Of a stretch of 64,000 nucleotides of DNA, positions 37,672 to 47,362 are shown in pieces. Below the pieces are notes generated by a model, which was not told the DNA's origin, searched no databases, and worked only from the letters and a program-made list of their open reading frames with translations. Source of the DNA: Salinicola avicenniae. GTDB taxonomy: Bacteria > Pseudomonadota > Gammaproteobacteria > Pseudomonadales > Halomonadaceae. Made by a program: the position numbers and the translations under genes. The DNA lies in NCBI RefSeq assembly GCF_023736115.1, contig NZ_JAKQZC010000004.1, positions 542,413 to 606,412 of the forward strand. The letters are read 5' to 3'. Position 1 is the first letter of the stretch, and each line of letters begins with the position of its first letter.

Positions 37672-39245
37672 GAAGGCTTCTCGTTGCGAGCGGGTGTCGG
37701 GTCGGCGGCGGTGTTCGTGGGGCCGACGAGGCGAGCGGGATTCTGCAACCAACGCCATATCGAACCGGTCGCCAGCAGCACGATCAGCATCGCCGGCAGA
37801 CCGCCGAGATTGGAGAGCATCTTGACGCCGTCGATGCCGACAAAGCTGACCATCACCCAGGAGACCACGCCAACGATCACGCCCCAGATCACCTTCATGG
37901 TGACCCCGGCGTTAAGGTCGGAGTCGGCGGTCAGGCCGCGCGTGCAGAGGTTGCCGATGGCATCGGTCTGGGAGTCGGCCGCGGTGACGTAAGAGACATA
38001 GGCGATGAACAGCAGTAGCGGAATCCAGACGCCGGAGAGCGGCAACTGGCGGAAGAGTTCATAGAGTACGTTCTCCACGCCGCGGTCATTGAGCACGGCG
38101 TGGAGGTCGGTACCGCCGAGCGTGTCGAGATGGGCCTGGAAATAGAGTGCCGTGCCGGAAAAGATCAGAATCCATACGCAGGCAAACAGCGCGGGATAAA
38201 GCAGGTTGACGCGCAGGAACTCGCGCACCGTATAGCCGCGCGAGATCTTGCCCAGAAACAGTGCCGCGACCGGTGCCCAGGCGAACCATACCGCCCAGTA
38301 GAAGATCGACCACCACTGCGGCCATTGATCTTCTCCGGCGGCGCCGGTGAACAGGCTCTTGGTGAAGAAGTTATCGAGATAGAGACCGAACGACTCCACA
38401 CCTAGCGCGAGGCAGAACACGGTCGGCCCGACGATGAACATGAAAATGCCCAGAATCGCGAGCAGAACGGCGTTGAGCGACGACAGTCGGGCGATCCCCT
38501 TCTGCAGGCCGCTGGCGGCGGAGATGACGAAGGTCACCACGATAATGGCAATGACGACGCCGAGCCGGAGCGGCGTGGTTTCGCCGCCGAGGTACTGGCC
38601 CGCGCCACCGGCCAGCGTCAGCGCGCCGGTACCGAGCGAGGAGGCCATACCGGCGACCAGCGCGTAGAGCGAGATGGCGTCGATCAGCCCGCCGAAGCGT
38701 TTCACGCGGGGGCCGAGGATCGGCTCCAACATGCTCGAGATCGAGAAGCGCAGACGCAGGTTGTAGAAGGCGAGCGCGAAGATCAGCGCCGGCACCGCGT
38801 AGATCGCGTACGGCGTGAAGGACCAGTGCAGGAACATGGTTGACATCGCGAAGCGCATTGCGTCGCCCGACCCCGCCTCGAGACCCGAGGACGCGGGCGG
38901 CCCCATGAAGTGGTAGAGCGGTTCGGCGGTGGTCCAGAACAGTACGCCGACCGCTAGCGTGGTGCATAGCGTGATCGAGAACCAGCGCAGGCGCGAGAGC
39001 AGCGGCGTGGCGTCCGGGCCGCCGATACGGATCTGGCCGAGCGGCGAGAAGTAGACGATGACCGCGAGCACCAGCAGGTAGACGCTGCCGAGACTGAAAA
39101 GCCACGAGAAGTTATCGAGAATGGCCGAGTTGAGGGCGCTGGCGGTCGCCAGGAAGGCGTCCAGATCGATGTAGCTGGCCACCACCGCCACCAGTAGCAC
39201 CAGGAAGGTCGGCCAGAAGACCAATGGCCGGAGCGAAGTCTGCAT
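37668..39245 (-). CDS. BCCT-family transporter (betaine/choline/carnitine type)
   Basis: A 525-residue inner-membrane carrier with about twelve helices. The family landmarks are LFWTTAEPLYHFMGPP (helix 3 region), MFLHWSFTPYAIYAVPAL (helix 4, aromatic substrate box) and WWSIFYWAVWFAWAPVAALF followed by ISRGYTVREF (helix 8). Helix 4 has HWSFTPY where typical betaine carriers have HWGLHPW, so the substrate may not be glycine betaine itself. The C-terminal tail is short (~25 residues), unlike the long osmosensing tails of BetP/ProU-type regulators. The ATG at 39245 has AGGAG upstream. Its stop overlaps the CocE-type hydrolase start, implying coupled uptake and hydrolysis of one compound. Confidence 0.9.
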   Translation of the reverse strand: MQTSLRPLVFWPTFLVLLVAVVASYIDLDAFLATASALNSAILDNFSWLFSLGSVYLLVLAVIVYFSPLGQIRIGGPDATPLLSRLRWFSITLCTTLAVGVLFWTTAEPLYHFMGPPASSGLEAGSGDAMRFAMSTMFLHWSFTPYAIYAVPALIFALAFYNLRLRFSISSMLEPILGPRVKRFGGLIDAISLYALVAGMASSLGTGALTLAGGAGQYLGGETTPLRLGVVIAIIVVTFVISAASGLQKGIARLSSLNAVLLAILGIFMFIVGPTVFCLALGVESFGLYLDNFFTKSLFTGAAGEDQWPQWWSIFYWAVWFAWAPVAALFLGKISRGYTVREFLRVNLLYPALFACVWILIFSGTALYFQAHLDTLGGTDLHAVLNDRGVENVLYELFRQLPLSGVWIPLLLFIAYVSYVTAADSQTDAIGNLCTRGLTADSDLNAGVTMKVIWGVIVGVVSWVMVSFVGIDGVKMLSNLGGLPAMLIVLLATGSIWRWLQNPARLVGPTNTAADPTPARNEKPS

Positions 39246-39453
39246 TACCCATCTCCTGCTTATCGTTATCATTGAGCGTCATGCGTTCCCGCAGCAAGGG
39301 GGCGCATGCATCTGAGTCATGGCTTTATACCCTAACCGTTGATGGCCCCCACACTTCAAACGCTGGATGTGAATGGGGTCATGATTTCTACGCATAGCTC
39401 AAGCGCGACAAGCCTGGCGCTTGGTTGTCATTCACCCGAAGGAAAGTGTCCGA

Positions 39454-39684
39454 ATGGAACCTGAAGACCTCAAGAAGCTGGTGACCTGGAAGATGCCATT
39501 CGGCAAGTACGAGGGGCGGCTGCTGGCGGATCTTCCCGGCCCCTATCTCAACTGGTTTGCGCGTGAAGGTTTTCCGAATGGCGAGCTAGGTCGCCTGCTG
39601 GCCCTGATGCAGGAAATCGACCATAACGGCCTGTCGCCGCTGTTGGAGCCCCTGCGGGGACGCCGAGATGGCGTCAAGCGTTGA
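39454..39684 (+). CDS. DUF3820 family protein
   Basis: A 76-residue cytosolic protein. The core WKMPFGKYEGRLLADLPGPYLNW is the DUF3820 signature. The family also occurs fused to or near exonuclease-like proteins, and this short single-domain form is common in gammaproteobacteria; its function is unknown. The ATG at 39454 has AAGGAA about 10 nt upstream. It stands alone, divergent from the BCCT operon (208-bp gap) and convergent with the J-domain pair. Confidence 0.82.
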   Translation: MEPEDLKKLVTWKMPFGKYEGRLLADLPGPYLNWFAREGFPNGELGRLLALMQEIDHNGLSPLLEPLRGRRDGVKR

Positions 39685-39746
39685 GGCGGGCGGGAGAACG
39701 AAGGCGTGTCTGCCGGTTTCGGCAGCGATAGAAACGACGCAAGGTT

Positions 39747-40148
39747 TTACGCCGTGAGCCGACCCAACAGAAAAGCGGCGATCAGCAGAGCGACCACGCC
39801 CAGCAGGCCCAGTCTCAGGCGCCAGCGTCGCTGGCGCTGAGTAAGCACGGCCTCGAGTTTCTGTATCAGCTGCTGTTGTCGGGAGACGGTGGGTGGTGGC
39901 TGGGTGAAGTCGCTGGCCACATCCCCCTGCCAGTGCGGCGCATGCGTCAAGCCCAGGCCGACACGCAGGCTGCCCAGGTCGTTGAGCAGTGCATGGAGCT
40001 CGTCGTACTGCATCCGTCGGGATGTCGTGCCGAGCACTGCGGCGGCGTCCGCCTTCAGCGATTGGTGGTCGCAGCGTTTGAGCGCCGCTTCCAGTGCGGC
40101 GGGCGAGGCATCCTTGGCAATACCGAGCCGGCGATAAAGGTCACGCAT
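39747..40148 (-). CDS. J-domain-like membrane protein lacking the HPD motif
   Basis: A 133-residue protein. Residues ~1-65 look like a degenerate J domain (DLYRRLGIAKDASPAALEAAL, then RRMQYDELHALL) without His-Pro-Asp; the equivalent loop reads RCDHQSLK. A linker and a positively charged helix (QRQRRWRLR) lead to one C-terminal membrane helix (LGLLGVVALLIAAFLLG), so it should be tail-anchored with the J-like part in the cytosol. Without HPD it should not stimulate Hsp70. Its start overlaps the 3' end of the next upstream gene by 8 bp, and that gene encodes a canonical J domain, so the two may work together. I do not recognise a named family. Confidence 0.72.
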   Translation of the reverse strand: MRDLYRRLGIAKDASPAALEAALKRCDHQSLKADAAAVLGTTSRRMQYDELHALLNDLGSLRVGLGLTHAPHWQGDVASDFTQPPPTVSRQQQLIQKLEAVLTQRQRRWRLRLGLLGVVALLIAAFLLGRLTA

Positions 40149-41172
40149 CGCGCATCAGGAGATCGTAGGCATTTTTGATACGCTGGAAACGCTGAGAGGC
40201 GAGGCGCAGGCGCCACTCGCTCTGGCCGTGGAAGCGATCCGGATGATGGCGCTGAGCCAGACGGCGATAGGCGCGCTTGATATCGATGCGGGAGGCGCTG
40301 TTGTCGAGCTCAAGCTCTAGTAGTGCCAACCGAACCCGATAAGGCGGATGGTCGCCATGGGCACCGCTCTGCGCCTGTTCGCGCTGCCGCTGACGGGCTT
40401 CTTCGTAGCGTTTCTGATCCTGCTGGCGCTGCTCCTCTCGCCGCCGGGCCTCCTCGCGGGCCCGACGCTCGCGTTCTTGTGCCAGGCGCGCTTGTTCGCG
40501 CTCATGCGCGGCGTGGGCCTCGGCTTCCTGCTGGCGCTGGCGCGCTTCGGCCTGCTGGCGTTCCTGGTCGCGCTTGTGCTGACGCGCTTCGCGCTGGCGT
40601 TCCGCCCGTTGCCGGGCCCGCTCGCGCCAGCCGCTGCGGATCGCGCTTTCGGTGTCTGCCGTGGCGCTCGAGGATTCCGCTGAGGCCGCCTCGTTGCTAT
40701 CGCTCGGGGCGTCGGCCCAGTAGGCGTGGCGGCTCGGGTCCCCTGGCGCTTCGAGAGGATGGCCTGTGACTTCCTGATAGAGGTGCGAGAAATCCCCGGG
40801 CGCGACGCTGATCAGGTCGGCCAGGAACCGCAGGATATGGTGATTGCGTAGGCTCAGAGCCCCATCGCTGGTGGCCAGCACGATTGCCTGACGCAGAAAG
40901 GCCGGCCGGGTCGCCGCGTTATCGCGCAGCAGGACTTCGGCGGCAAGTTGGATATCGCCCAGGTCCGTTCGTCTTGCCGCTTCGATCAGGGTCACGAGAT
41001 CCTGAACGTGGTGCACGCGCCGAGCGAGGCTCTCGAGGTAGCGGCGATCCTCGTCGAGAGCCTGGTACTTGTTGACGAAAACCCAGGCAAGCAGCAGCAG
41101 CTCGGCGCTTTGGCGCTGATCCTGACTTTTCAACAGCAGCGTTTCGAAGGGCGAAAAACGGGCTAAGGCCAT
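40141..41172 (-). CDS. TerB-like/DnaJ C-terminal J-domain co-chaperone-like protein
   Basis: A 343-residue cytosolic protein with an unusual order. An N-terminal helical domain (~1-150) resembles the TerB/DjlA N-domain. A very charged Arg/Glu/Gln coiled coil (~185-270) follows, then a C-terminal J domain (~285-343) with intact HHPDRF and RRLAQRHHPD. HPD implies that it recruits and activates DnaK. Most DnaJ-like proteins carry J at the N-terminus; DjlA-type ones carry it at the end, as here, but DjlA has an N-terminal membrane helix that this lacks. The start at 41172 was chosen as most compact; ATG at 41202 is equally possible and neither has a strong binding site. It overlaps the HPD-less partner gene by 8 bp. 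Confidence 0.78.
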   Translation of the reverse strand: MALARFSPFETLLLKSQDQRQSAELLLLAWVFVNKYQALDEDRRYLESLARRVHHVQDLVTLIEAARRTDLGDIQLAAEVLLRDNAATRPAFLRQAIVLATSDGALSLRNHHILRFLADLISVAPGDFSHLYQEVTGHPLEAPGDPSRHAYWADAPSDSNEAASAESSSATADTESAIRSGWRERARQRAERQREARQHKRDQERQQAEARQRQQEAEAHAAHEREQARLAQERERRAREEARRREEQRQQDQKRYEEARQRQREQAQSGAHGDHPPYRVRLALLELELDNSASRIDIKRAYRRLAQRHHPDRFHGQSEWRLRLASQRFQRIKNAYDLLMRDA

Positions 41173-41314
41173 CGGTGATCCCGAATGATGTGACGCGGAC
41201 ACATCGAATGAGGGTTATTTGTCACCGAGTATAACCAAACCGTTGCCCAGATGGTCTCCCGAGAAGCACCGGGTTCGCTCCCGTTTTGCGCGCGTGCGCG
41301 TGGCGCGAATCGAC

Positions 41315-41743
41315 TCAGGTCATACCGGAGGAACGGTCGAGATTTTCCGGGCCGAAGGAATCGGGCAGCAGGGCGTCCATGGTGTAGCGCTTGAGAGGAG
41401 CACCATCGCCATCTAGCACGATGATCTCGGTCTCGGCGGTAGCGAATTCGCGGATGCGCTGGCGGCAGTCGCCGCAGGGCGTGCAGAGATGTCTGCCGGG
41501 GCCGATCACGTAGATCGCGCGAATCTGGCGTTCGCCGCTGGAAATCAGTCCGGCGATGGCACTGGCTTCGGCACAGAGCCCCTTGTAGTTGGCGCTCTCG
41601 ACGTTGCAGCCAGCGTAGTGCGTGCCACTTTCACTGATCAGCACGGCGCCGACCGGGTGGTCGGAGTAGGGCACGTAGGCATTGTCGCGCACCCGGAGCG
41701 CGGCCCAACGAATGGCATCCGGCACCTGGATAGCGTCAGTCAT
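41315..41743 (-). CDS. cdd: Cytidine deaminase
   Basis: Deaminates cytidine and deoxycytidine to uridine and deoxyuridine in the cytosol. At 142 residues it belongs to the short homotetrameric class (Bacillus type) rather than the ~290-residue dimeric E. coli type. Zinc ligands and the catalytic Glu lie in GLCAEASAI and [10 protein letters not shown], the substrate-binding region in [12 protein letters not shown] and GCNVESANY. It is the last gene of the leftward nucleoside operon, and its ATG overlaps the deoD stop (41740-41743). No terminator hairpin with a U tract was seen after it. Confidence 0.95.
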   Translation of the reverse strand: MTDAIQVPDAIRWAALRVRDNAYVPYSDHPVGAVLISESGTHYAGCNVESANYKGLCAEASAIAGLISSGERQIRAIYVIGPGRHLCTPCGDCRQRIREFATAETEIIVLDGDGAPLKRYTMDALLPDSFGPENLDRSSGMT

Positions 41744-42468
41744 GCGCTGTGCTCCCCATCGTCTTTCAACAGACCTTCCAGCGTCACCGTCATCATCTCG
41801 GCGAAGCCGGTCTGACGCGTCTGCGCGTCGAGCGCTTCCTCCTTCAGGATATGGTCGGAGACGGTGCAGACCGTCAGCGCGCGTGCGCCGAACTCGGCGG
41901 CGACGCCGTAGAGACCGGCGGCCTCCATTTCGACGCCAAGGATGCCCAGGCGCTTCATGGTCTGGAAGAACTCGCCGTCCGGGGTATAAAACAGATCCGC
42001 CGAGAACAGGTTGCCGACCTTTACGGCTGTGCCCCGCTCGCGAGCGGCATCGACCGCGTGTCGGGTGAGATCGAAGTCGGCGATCGCGGCGAAGTCGTGA
42101 CCGTTGAAACGGGTGCGATTGACGCCGGAGTCGGTACAGGCGCCCATGCCGATGACGATATCGTTGACCGCGACATCGTCGCGCACCGCGCCACAGGAGC
42201 CGACGCGTACCAGGCGTTTGACCCCGTATTCAGTCACCAGCTCCTTGGCATAGATCGAGAGCGATGGAATGCCCATGCCGCTTCCCATGACCGAAATTTT
42301 TCGTCCCTGGTAGATGCCGGTGAAGCCCAGCATATTGCGCACGCGGTTGACGCAGGTGACGTCCTCGAGGAAGGTCTCGGCGATGAATTGGGCCCGCAGC
42401 GGGTCGCCGGGCATCAGCACGGTGTCGGCAAAATCGCCCTCGCGGGCTTCGATATGCGGGGTGGGCAT
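41740..42468 (-). CDS. deoD: Purine-nucleoside phosphorylase
   Basis: A hexameric NP-I family enzyme that splits purine (deoxy)nucleosides with phosphate into the base and (deoxy)ribose-1-phosphate. It has 242 residues, the normal DeoD length. Features are [20 protein letters not shown] at the start, [15 protein letters not shown] [23 protein letters not shown] (phosphate-binding), [11 protein letters not shown] and TVSDHI with the catalytic Asp. Its start overlaps the deoB stop by 1 bp (TGATG) and its stop overlaps cdd by 4 bp, so expression is tightly coupled. The product deoxyribose-1-phosphate feeds DeoB. Confidence 0.95.
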   Translation of the reverse strand: MPTPHIEAREGDFADTVLMPGDPLRAQFIAETFLEDVTCVNRVRNMLGFTGIYQGRKISVMGSGMGIPSLSIYAKELVTEYGVKRLVRVGSCGAVRDDVAVNDIVIGMGACTDSGVNRTRFNGHDFAAIADFDLTRHAVDAARERGTAVKVGNLFSADLFYTPDGEFFQTMKRLGILGVEMEAAGLYGVAAEFGARALTVCTVSDHILKEEALDAQTRQTGFAEMMTVTLEGLLKDDGEHSA

Positions 42469-43745
42469 CAGGTTTCTCCCTGTGAAGCGGATTCGAAGAG
42501 TGATCGGCCGTAGTCCATCGCGCTCAAGCCGAAGTAGTCAGCGAGCGTCTGGCCGATATCGGCATAGGTGTCGCGGGCGCCGTAGCGACCGGCAGGCAGG
42601 GCATCGCCGGCGATCAACACCGGTACCTGTTCACGGGTGTGATCGGTGCCACGCCAGGTCGGATCGTTGCCGTGGTCGGCCGTCAGGATCAGCAGATCGC
42701 CAGGCGCGAGCTTCGCCTGAATCTCAGGCAGGCGACGGTCGAAGGCTTCCAGCGCCGTGGCGTAGCCTTCGGGATCGCGGCGATGGCCGTAGAGGGTGTC
42801 GAAATCGACGAAGTTGGTCATCACCAAGGTGTGGTGGCTCGAGGCGGCGGCATCGTCCATCGCGGACAGCGTAGCCTCGAAGAGGGCGTCGTGGCCGTGG
42901 GCCTTGCGCACTTCGGTGACGCCGCAGTGGGCGTAGATATCGCCGATCTTGCCCACGCCGAGCACGGTGCCACCGCTGTCATGGAGTTTCTGCAGCACGG
43001 TCGGGGAGGGCGGTTCGATCGCGTAGTCGCGGCGGTTGCCGGTGCGCTCGAAGGTGTTCGCCGTCTCGCCGACCGCGGGTTCACCAATAAAGGGGCGCGC
43101 GATGACGCGGCCGATGTTGTAGGGCATCAGCAGCTCGCGGGCGATATCGCATAGGGCATAGAGCCGCTCGAGTCCGAAATGGGTTTCGTGTGCGGCGATC
43201 TGGAAGACTGAGTCCGCCGAGGTGTAGACGATCGGCTTGCCGCTGGCGATGTGTTCCTCGCCCAACGCCTCGAGGATCGGCATGCCGGAGGCGTGACAGT
43301 TCCCGAGCACGCCCGGCAGTCCGGCACGTTCGACCAGGGCCGCGAGCAGCGCCGGTGGGAAGCTGTTCTCCGGCTCGGTGAAGTAGCCCCACTCGAACAG
43401 CGCCGGTACGCCGGCGATCTCCCAGTGGCCCGAGGGTGTGTCCTTGCCGGAGGAGATTTCACGTGCGCAGGCCCAGGCGCCGGCGACGGCTTCGTGACCC
43501 TCGCCCGTCGGTGCCGTGAAGCCGGCCGCCCATTCGCCGGTCGCCAGCCGATGCGCGTGGAAGAGACCGAGCTTGGCCAGGTTGGGCAGGGCAAGCGGCC
43601 GACCGGCCTCGGCGCGAAAGCGGGCGATATGGCCGAGGGTGTCGGCACCGTCGTCGCCGAAAGCCGCGGCGTCTGGGGCATTGCCGATGCCGAAGGAGTC
43701 GAGCACTAGGAGCGTGGCGCGACGGGGTGATGTGGATGATGTCAT
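42468..43745 (-). CDS. deoB: Phosphopentomutase
   Basis: Converts (deoxy)ribose-1-phosphate to the 5-phosphate, linking the phosphorylases to DeoC and the pentose pathway. 425 residues; alkaline-phosphatase-superfamily enzyme with two-metal (Mn) site residues visible in [14 protein letters not shown] near the start, [15 protein letters not shown], and [11 protein letters not shown] then [10 protein letters not shown] near the end. The threonine expected for the catalytic phospho-residue lies in [11 protein letters not shown]. It overlaps deoA by 4 bp upstream and deoD by 1 bp downstream. Confidence 0.95.
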   Translation of the reverse strand: MTSSTSPRRATLLVLDSFGIGNAPDAAAFGDDGADTLGHIARFRAEAGRPLALPNLAKLGLFHAHRLATGEWAAGFTAPTGEGHEAVAGAWACAREISSGKDTPSGHWEIAGVPALFEWGYFTEPENSFPPALLAALVERAGLPGVLGNCHASGMPILEALGEEHIASGKPIVYTSADSVFQIAAHETHFGLERLYALCDIARELLMPYNIGRVIARPFIGEPAVGETANTFERTGNRRDYAIEPPSPTVLQKLHDSGGTVLGVGKIGDIYAHCGVTEVRKAHGHDALFEATLSAMDDAAASSHHTLVMTNFVDFDTLYGHRRDPEGYATALEAFDRRLPEIQAKLAPGDLLILTADHGNDPTWRGTDHTREQVPVLIAGDALPAGRYGARDTYADIGQTLADYFGLSAMDYGRSLFESASQGET

Positions 43746-45130
43746 GACAGGTCCTCTTGATGCGAAGTGAGATCATGCGAGAGGACGTCACGCGACATCG
43801 GAGCACGCGGGTTGGGGGAGACGGTCGCGTGAATCAGTGGCGGCGATTCGACAGGTGCGTCGCCCAGCGTGAAGGCCGCCCTCAGGCGCCTGGTTACGGC
43901 CTCGGCGTCACTGCGGCTTGCCGCGTGAATTCGCAGCAGTGGCTGGCCGGGTGCGACCTTCCGGCCGATCTCGGCGATCCGCGAGAGTCCGACGCGGTGA
44001 TCGATGGCGTCTCCGGGATTGCGCCGACCGCCGCCGAGCTCGACCACGCCGAGGCCGAGCTGGCGCGTGTCGATCGTCTGGATGACGCCGCTGCGATCCG
44101 CCTCGAGATCGATGACAACAGGCGCCGCCGTGAGGTAGTGCTCGGCACGCTGCGCCAGATCGTGGGGGCCACCGAGCCCGTGAACCATACGCGAGAACCG
44201 CTCCAGCGCTTCGCCGCTATCCAGGGCGTGATCGAGACGCCGCTGTGCGTCGTCGGCGTCGTGGGCCATCCCCGACTGCAGCAGCATCTCCACGGCGAGC
44301 GCCTTCGTGACCGGATACAGGCGGCTGTCCTGCCCCTCGCCGCGCAGGAGACGCAGCGCCTCGGAGACCTCGAGTGCATTGCCGGCGCAGTCGGCGAGCG
44401 GCTGATTCATGTCTGTGAGCAAGACGCTGGTACGTGTCCCCGCCCCGCAGCCGATGGCGGCGATCGCGTCGGCCAGCTCGCGGGAGGCTGCCGGGGTCGG
44501 CATGAAGGCACCGCTACCAACTTTCACGTCCATCACCAGCGTTCCCAGCCCGCAGGCGAGTTTCTTGCCCAGGATCGAGGCGACAATCAGCGGGATCGAC
44601 TCCACCGTGGCGGTAACGTCGCGCACCCCGTAGAGACGCTTGTCGGCCGGGGCGAGCGAGCCGGTCTGGCCGATGATCGCGATACCGACGTCACTGACCA
44701 GACGGCGGAAGCTGTCGTCGGCGGGGGCCACGTCGTAGCCGGGAATCGATTCGAGCTTGTCCAGCGTACCGCCGGTATGCCCGAGACCGCGGCCGGAGAC
44801 CATCGGTACGTGGCCACCGCAGGCCGCGATCCAGGGGCCTAGCACCAGAGATGTCAGATCGCCGACGCCACCGGTGGAGTGCTTGTCGAGCACGGGGGCT
44901 GCCCGATCGAGACCGTCCCAGCGCATCACCTGGCCGGAGTCGCGGATCGACTCGGTCAATGCCACCGCTTCGTCGTGAGCCATGCCGTTGAGATAGATCG
45001 CCATGGCGAAAGCGCCAATTTGCGCATCGCCGATGCTGTTGTCGGCAATGCCGCGCATCATCAGGTCAAGCATTTGCCGATCGAGTGTCTGGCCGTCGCG
45101 CTTACGACGAATAATCTCCTGGATCAGCAT
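43742..45130 (-). CDS. deoA: Thymidine phosphorylase
   Basis: Splits thymidine or deoxyuridine with phosphate to the base and deoxyribose-1-phosphate. Long for the family at 462 residues (typical ~440), the excess being a polar C-terminal tail. N-terminal helical domain [12 protein letters not shown]; phosphate-binding [15 protein letters not shown]; signature [20 protein letters not shown]; and [17 protein letters not shown]. The ATG overlaps nothing upstream (77-bp gap to deoC), while its stop overlaps the deoB start by 4 bp. Homodimeric cytosolic enzyme in the deoxynucleoside branch of the operon. Confidence 0.94.
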   Translation of the reverse strand: MLIQEIIRRKRDGQTLDRQMLDLMMRGIADNSIGDAQIGAFAMAIYLNGMAHDEAVALTESIRDSGQVMRWDGLDRAAPVLDKHSTGGVGDLTSLVLGPWIAACGGHVPMVSGRGLGHTGGTLDKLESIPGYDVAPADDSFRRLVSDVGIAIIGQTGSLAPADKRLYGVRDVTATVESIPLIVASILGKKLACGLGTLVMDVKVGSGAFMPTPAASRELADAIAAIGCGAGTRTSVLLTDMNQPLADCAGNALEVSEALRLLRGEGQDSRLYPVTKALAVEMLLQSGMAHDADDAQRRLDHALDSGEALERFSRMVHGLGGPHDLAQRAEHYLTAAPVVIDLEADRSGVIQTIDTRQLGLGVVELGGGRRNPGDAIDHRVGLSRIAEIGRKVAPGQPLLRIHAASRSDAEAVTRRLRAAFTLGDAPVESPPLIHATVSPNPRAPMSRDVLSHDLTSHQEDLS

Positions 45131-45207
45131 GGTGTCCTCCGCTCGGTGGGCTGCGGTCGATCGCGGAAGCGTGACCGCCGTAGCCGGAAACGTCAGTGTG
45201 GGCGGCT

Positions 45208-45981
45208 TCAGTAAGGCGTATCGACGGCGCCGGCGTCGCGGCCATCGAGCGTCGCCAGCAGGGCATCGAGCAGGCCCGAGGCGCCGAAGCGGAAATGTGC
45301 CGGCGTTGCCCAGCCCTCGCCCATGATATCGGTGGCGAGATCGAGATAGGCGCGGGCATCTTCCGCCGTGCGGATACCGCCGGCGGCCTTGAATCCGACA
45401 TCACGACCGCTGTCGCGGATCGCGGTGAGCAGCAGCTCGGCGGCTTCAAGCGTGGCGTTGACGGCGACCTTGCCGGTGGAAGTCTTGAGGAAGTCGGCGC
45501 CGGCGTCGAGCGCGATATCGGCGGCCTGGCGAATCAGCGCCGGCGTCTGCAGCTCACCGGTTTCGAGAATGACCTTGAGCGTCCGGCCCGCGCAGGCGTC
45601 GCGACAGGCGCTGACCAGTGCGCGGCCGGCTTCGGCGTCACCGCCAATCAGGGCCTTATAGGGAAAGACGACATCGATCTCGTCGGCGCCGGCCGTGACA
45701 GCGGCCCGGGTCTCCCGGCTCGCGCGCTCGACGTTGACGCAGCCATCGGGAAAGTTGGTCACCGTCGCGATCTTGACCGCCTCGCGAGTACCGGCCTGAC
45801 GCAAGGCTCGGTCGGCGGTCGCGATGAAATCCGGATAGACGCAGACCGCAGCGGGCGAGCCGAAAGGCGTCGCCGTGCGCGCACAGAGCGCGGCGATCCG
45901 TGTCTCCGTGTCGTCATCGTTGAGCGAGGTCAGGTCCATCAGGCTGAGCGCCTGGCGAGCAGCGTGCTCCAAGGGTGTCAT
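45208..45981 (-). CDS. deoC: Deoxyribose-phosphate aldolase
   Basis: Cleaves 2-deoxyribose-5-phosphate to glyceraldehyde-3-phosphate and acetaldehyde. 257 residues, class I aldolase of the E. coli type. The Schiff-base lysine is in DFLKTSTGK, and the second active-site lysine in VGFKAAGGIRT; DLTSLNDDDT near the start is also typical. The ATG at 45981 was chosen because GGGAG lies about 9 nt upstream; the frame extends to 46029 without family sequence. It lies between nupC and deoA, and a GC-rich hairpin in the 109-bp gap to nupC may influence relative expression. It ends VDTPY; a C-terminal tyrosine close to the end is a family feature. Confidence 0.94.
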   Translation of the reverse strand: MTPLEHAARQALSLMDLTSLNDDDTETRIAALCARTATPFGSPAAVCVYPDFIATADRALRQAGTREAVKIATVTNFPDGCVNVERASRETRAAVTAGADEIDVVFPYKALIGGDAEAGRALVSACRDACAGRTLKVILETGELQTPALIRQAADIALDAGADFLKTSTGKVAVNATLEAAELLLTAIRDSGRDVGFKAAGGIRTAEDARAYLDLATDIMGEGWATPAHFRFGASGLLDALLATLDGRDAGAVDTPY

Positions 45982-46050
45982 TGCGTTATCTCCCGGTAAG
46001 GTGGGTTCGGGCGCCGCGCCTTGCGGCATCAGGGCCGGGCAGGGAGCAAG

Positions 46051-46072
46051 CGCCGCTACCCGCGTAGCGGCG
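46051..46072 (-). other. Perfect GC-rich hairpin in the nupC-deoC gap
   Basis: A 9-bp perfect stem (CGCCGCTAC pairing with GTAGCGGCG) and a 4-nt loop lie between the nupC stop and the deoC start. No T run follows, so it is not a standard terminator. An mRNA-stabilising or partial-attenuation role within the operon is plausible but unproven. Confidence 0.6.
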
Positions 46073-46090
46073 TGGCGTGACGCCCCAGGG

Positions 46091-47362
46091 TCAGGCGGTG
46101 CCGGCCAGCGACAGGAAAATCCCTGCCAGCGTCGCCGACATCAGGTTGGAAAGGGTGCCGGCGAGTACGGCCTTCATGCCGTAACGGGCGATTTCCGGTC
46201 GGCGGCTGGGCGCCATGATGCCGAGGCCGCCGAGCAGAATGGCGATCGACGACAGATTGGCGAAACCACACAGCGCGAACGACAGGATCGCCGCAGTATG
46301 CGCCGACATCGCCTGTCCGGTCTCGGCGACCATGGCATCACCGCTGATGTAGGGCGCCAGATTGATATAGGCGACGAACTCGTTGACGACCAGCTTTTGA
46401 CCGATGAACGAGCCGGCCAGCGTGGCTTCGTTCCAGGGAATGCCAAGCACGAACGCGAGCGGCGAAAAGAGCCAGCCAAGAATCATCGACAGGCTCAGGG
46501 AATCGACGCCAAACCAGCCGCCGACGCCGCCGAGGATACCGTCGATCAGCGCAATCAGGCCGATGAAAGCCAGTAGCATGGCGCCGACATTGGCGGCCAG
46601 CATCAAACCGGAAGAGGCGCCGGAAGCGGCGGCGTCCAGCACATTGGCCGGTTTGTCTTCGGCATCCATGGCGTCTTTTACCTGGCCGGTATGATCGTCC
46701 GGCGTTTCGGTCTCGGGCATCAGAATCTTGGCGAACAGCAGCCCACCAGGCGCGGCCATGAACGAGGCCGCGATCAGATACTCCATCGGAATGCCGAGCT
46801 GGGCGTAGCCAGCCAGTACCGATCCCGCGACGGAAGCGAGCCCCCCGCACATGACGGCGAACAGCTCGGATTGGGTCATCCTGGCCAGGAAGGGGCGCAC
46901 GACCAGAGGGGCTTCGGTCTGGCCGACGAAGATGTTGGCGGTGGCGGAGAGTGATTCGGTACGCGAGGTGCCGAGTACCTTTTGCAGGGCGCCGCCAAGA
47001 ATGCGTACCACCCACTGCATGATGCCGAGGTAGTAGAGCACGGCCGTCAGTGAAGAGAAAAAGATGATGATCGGCAGCACCTTCACCGCAAAGACGAAGC
47101 CGACATTGGCCGGATCGGCGAGATCACCGAACAGAAAACCGATGCCGTCGTTGGCATAGCCGATGACTTGACTGACGGCGCCGGAGATGGCGCCGAGCAC
47201 ATCTTGCCCAAAGGGCACATAGAGTACGAAAGCGCCGATGCCGGCCTGAATGGCAAAGGCACCGGCCACGGTACGAATACGAATCGCCTTGCGTGCGCTC
47301 GAGAAAAGCAGCGCGATCAGCAGGAGTACGACCACGCCGATCAGACCCATGAGAAGTGTCAT
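46091..47362 (-). CDS. nupC: NupC-family concentrative nucleoside transporter
   Basis: An inner-membrane nucleoside:cation symporter of the CNT family, 423 residues. Landmarks are [37 protein letters not shown] (conserved nucleoside-binding Gln-Thr-Glu), the second half EAPEAA-type loop, and [20 protein letters not shown] near the end, with the conserved NLSS. It is the first gene of the leftward operon nupC-deoC-deoA-deoB-deoD-cdd and imports the substrates for those enzymes. AAGGA precedes the ATG. The upstream gap to the divergent tsx-like gene (508 bp) should hold promoters for both and the regulator target sites. Confidence 0.93.
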   Translation of the reverse strand: MTLLMGLIGVVVLLLIALLFSSARKAIRIRTVAGAFAIQAGIGAFVLYVPFGQDVLGAISGAVSQVIGYANDGIGFLFGDLADPANVGFVFAVKVLPIIIFFSSLTAVLYYLGIMQWVVRILGGALQKVLGTSRTESLSATANIFVGQTEAPLVVRPFLARMTQSELFAVMCGGLASVAGSVLAGYAQLGIPMEYLIAASFMAAPGGLLFAKILMPETETPDDHTGQVKDAMDAEDKPANVLDAAASGASSGLMLAANVGAMLLAFIGLIALIDGILGGVGGWFGVDSLSLSMILGWLFSPLAFVLGIPWNEATLAGSFIGQKLVVNEFVAYINLAPYISGDAMVAETGQAMSAHTAAILSFALCGFANLSSIAILLGGLGIMAPSRRPEIARYGMKAVLAGTLSNLMSATLAGIFLSLAGTA

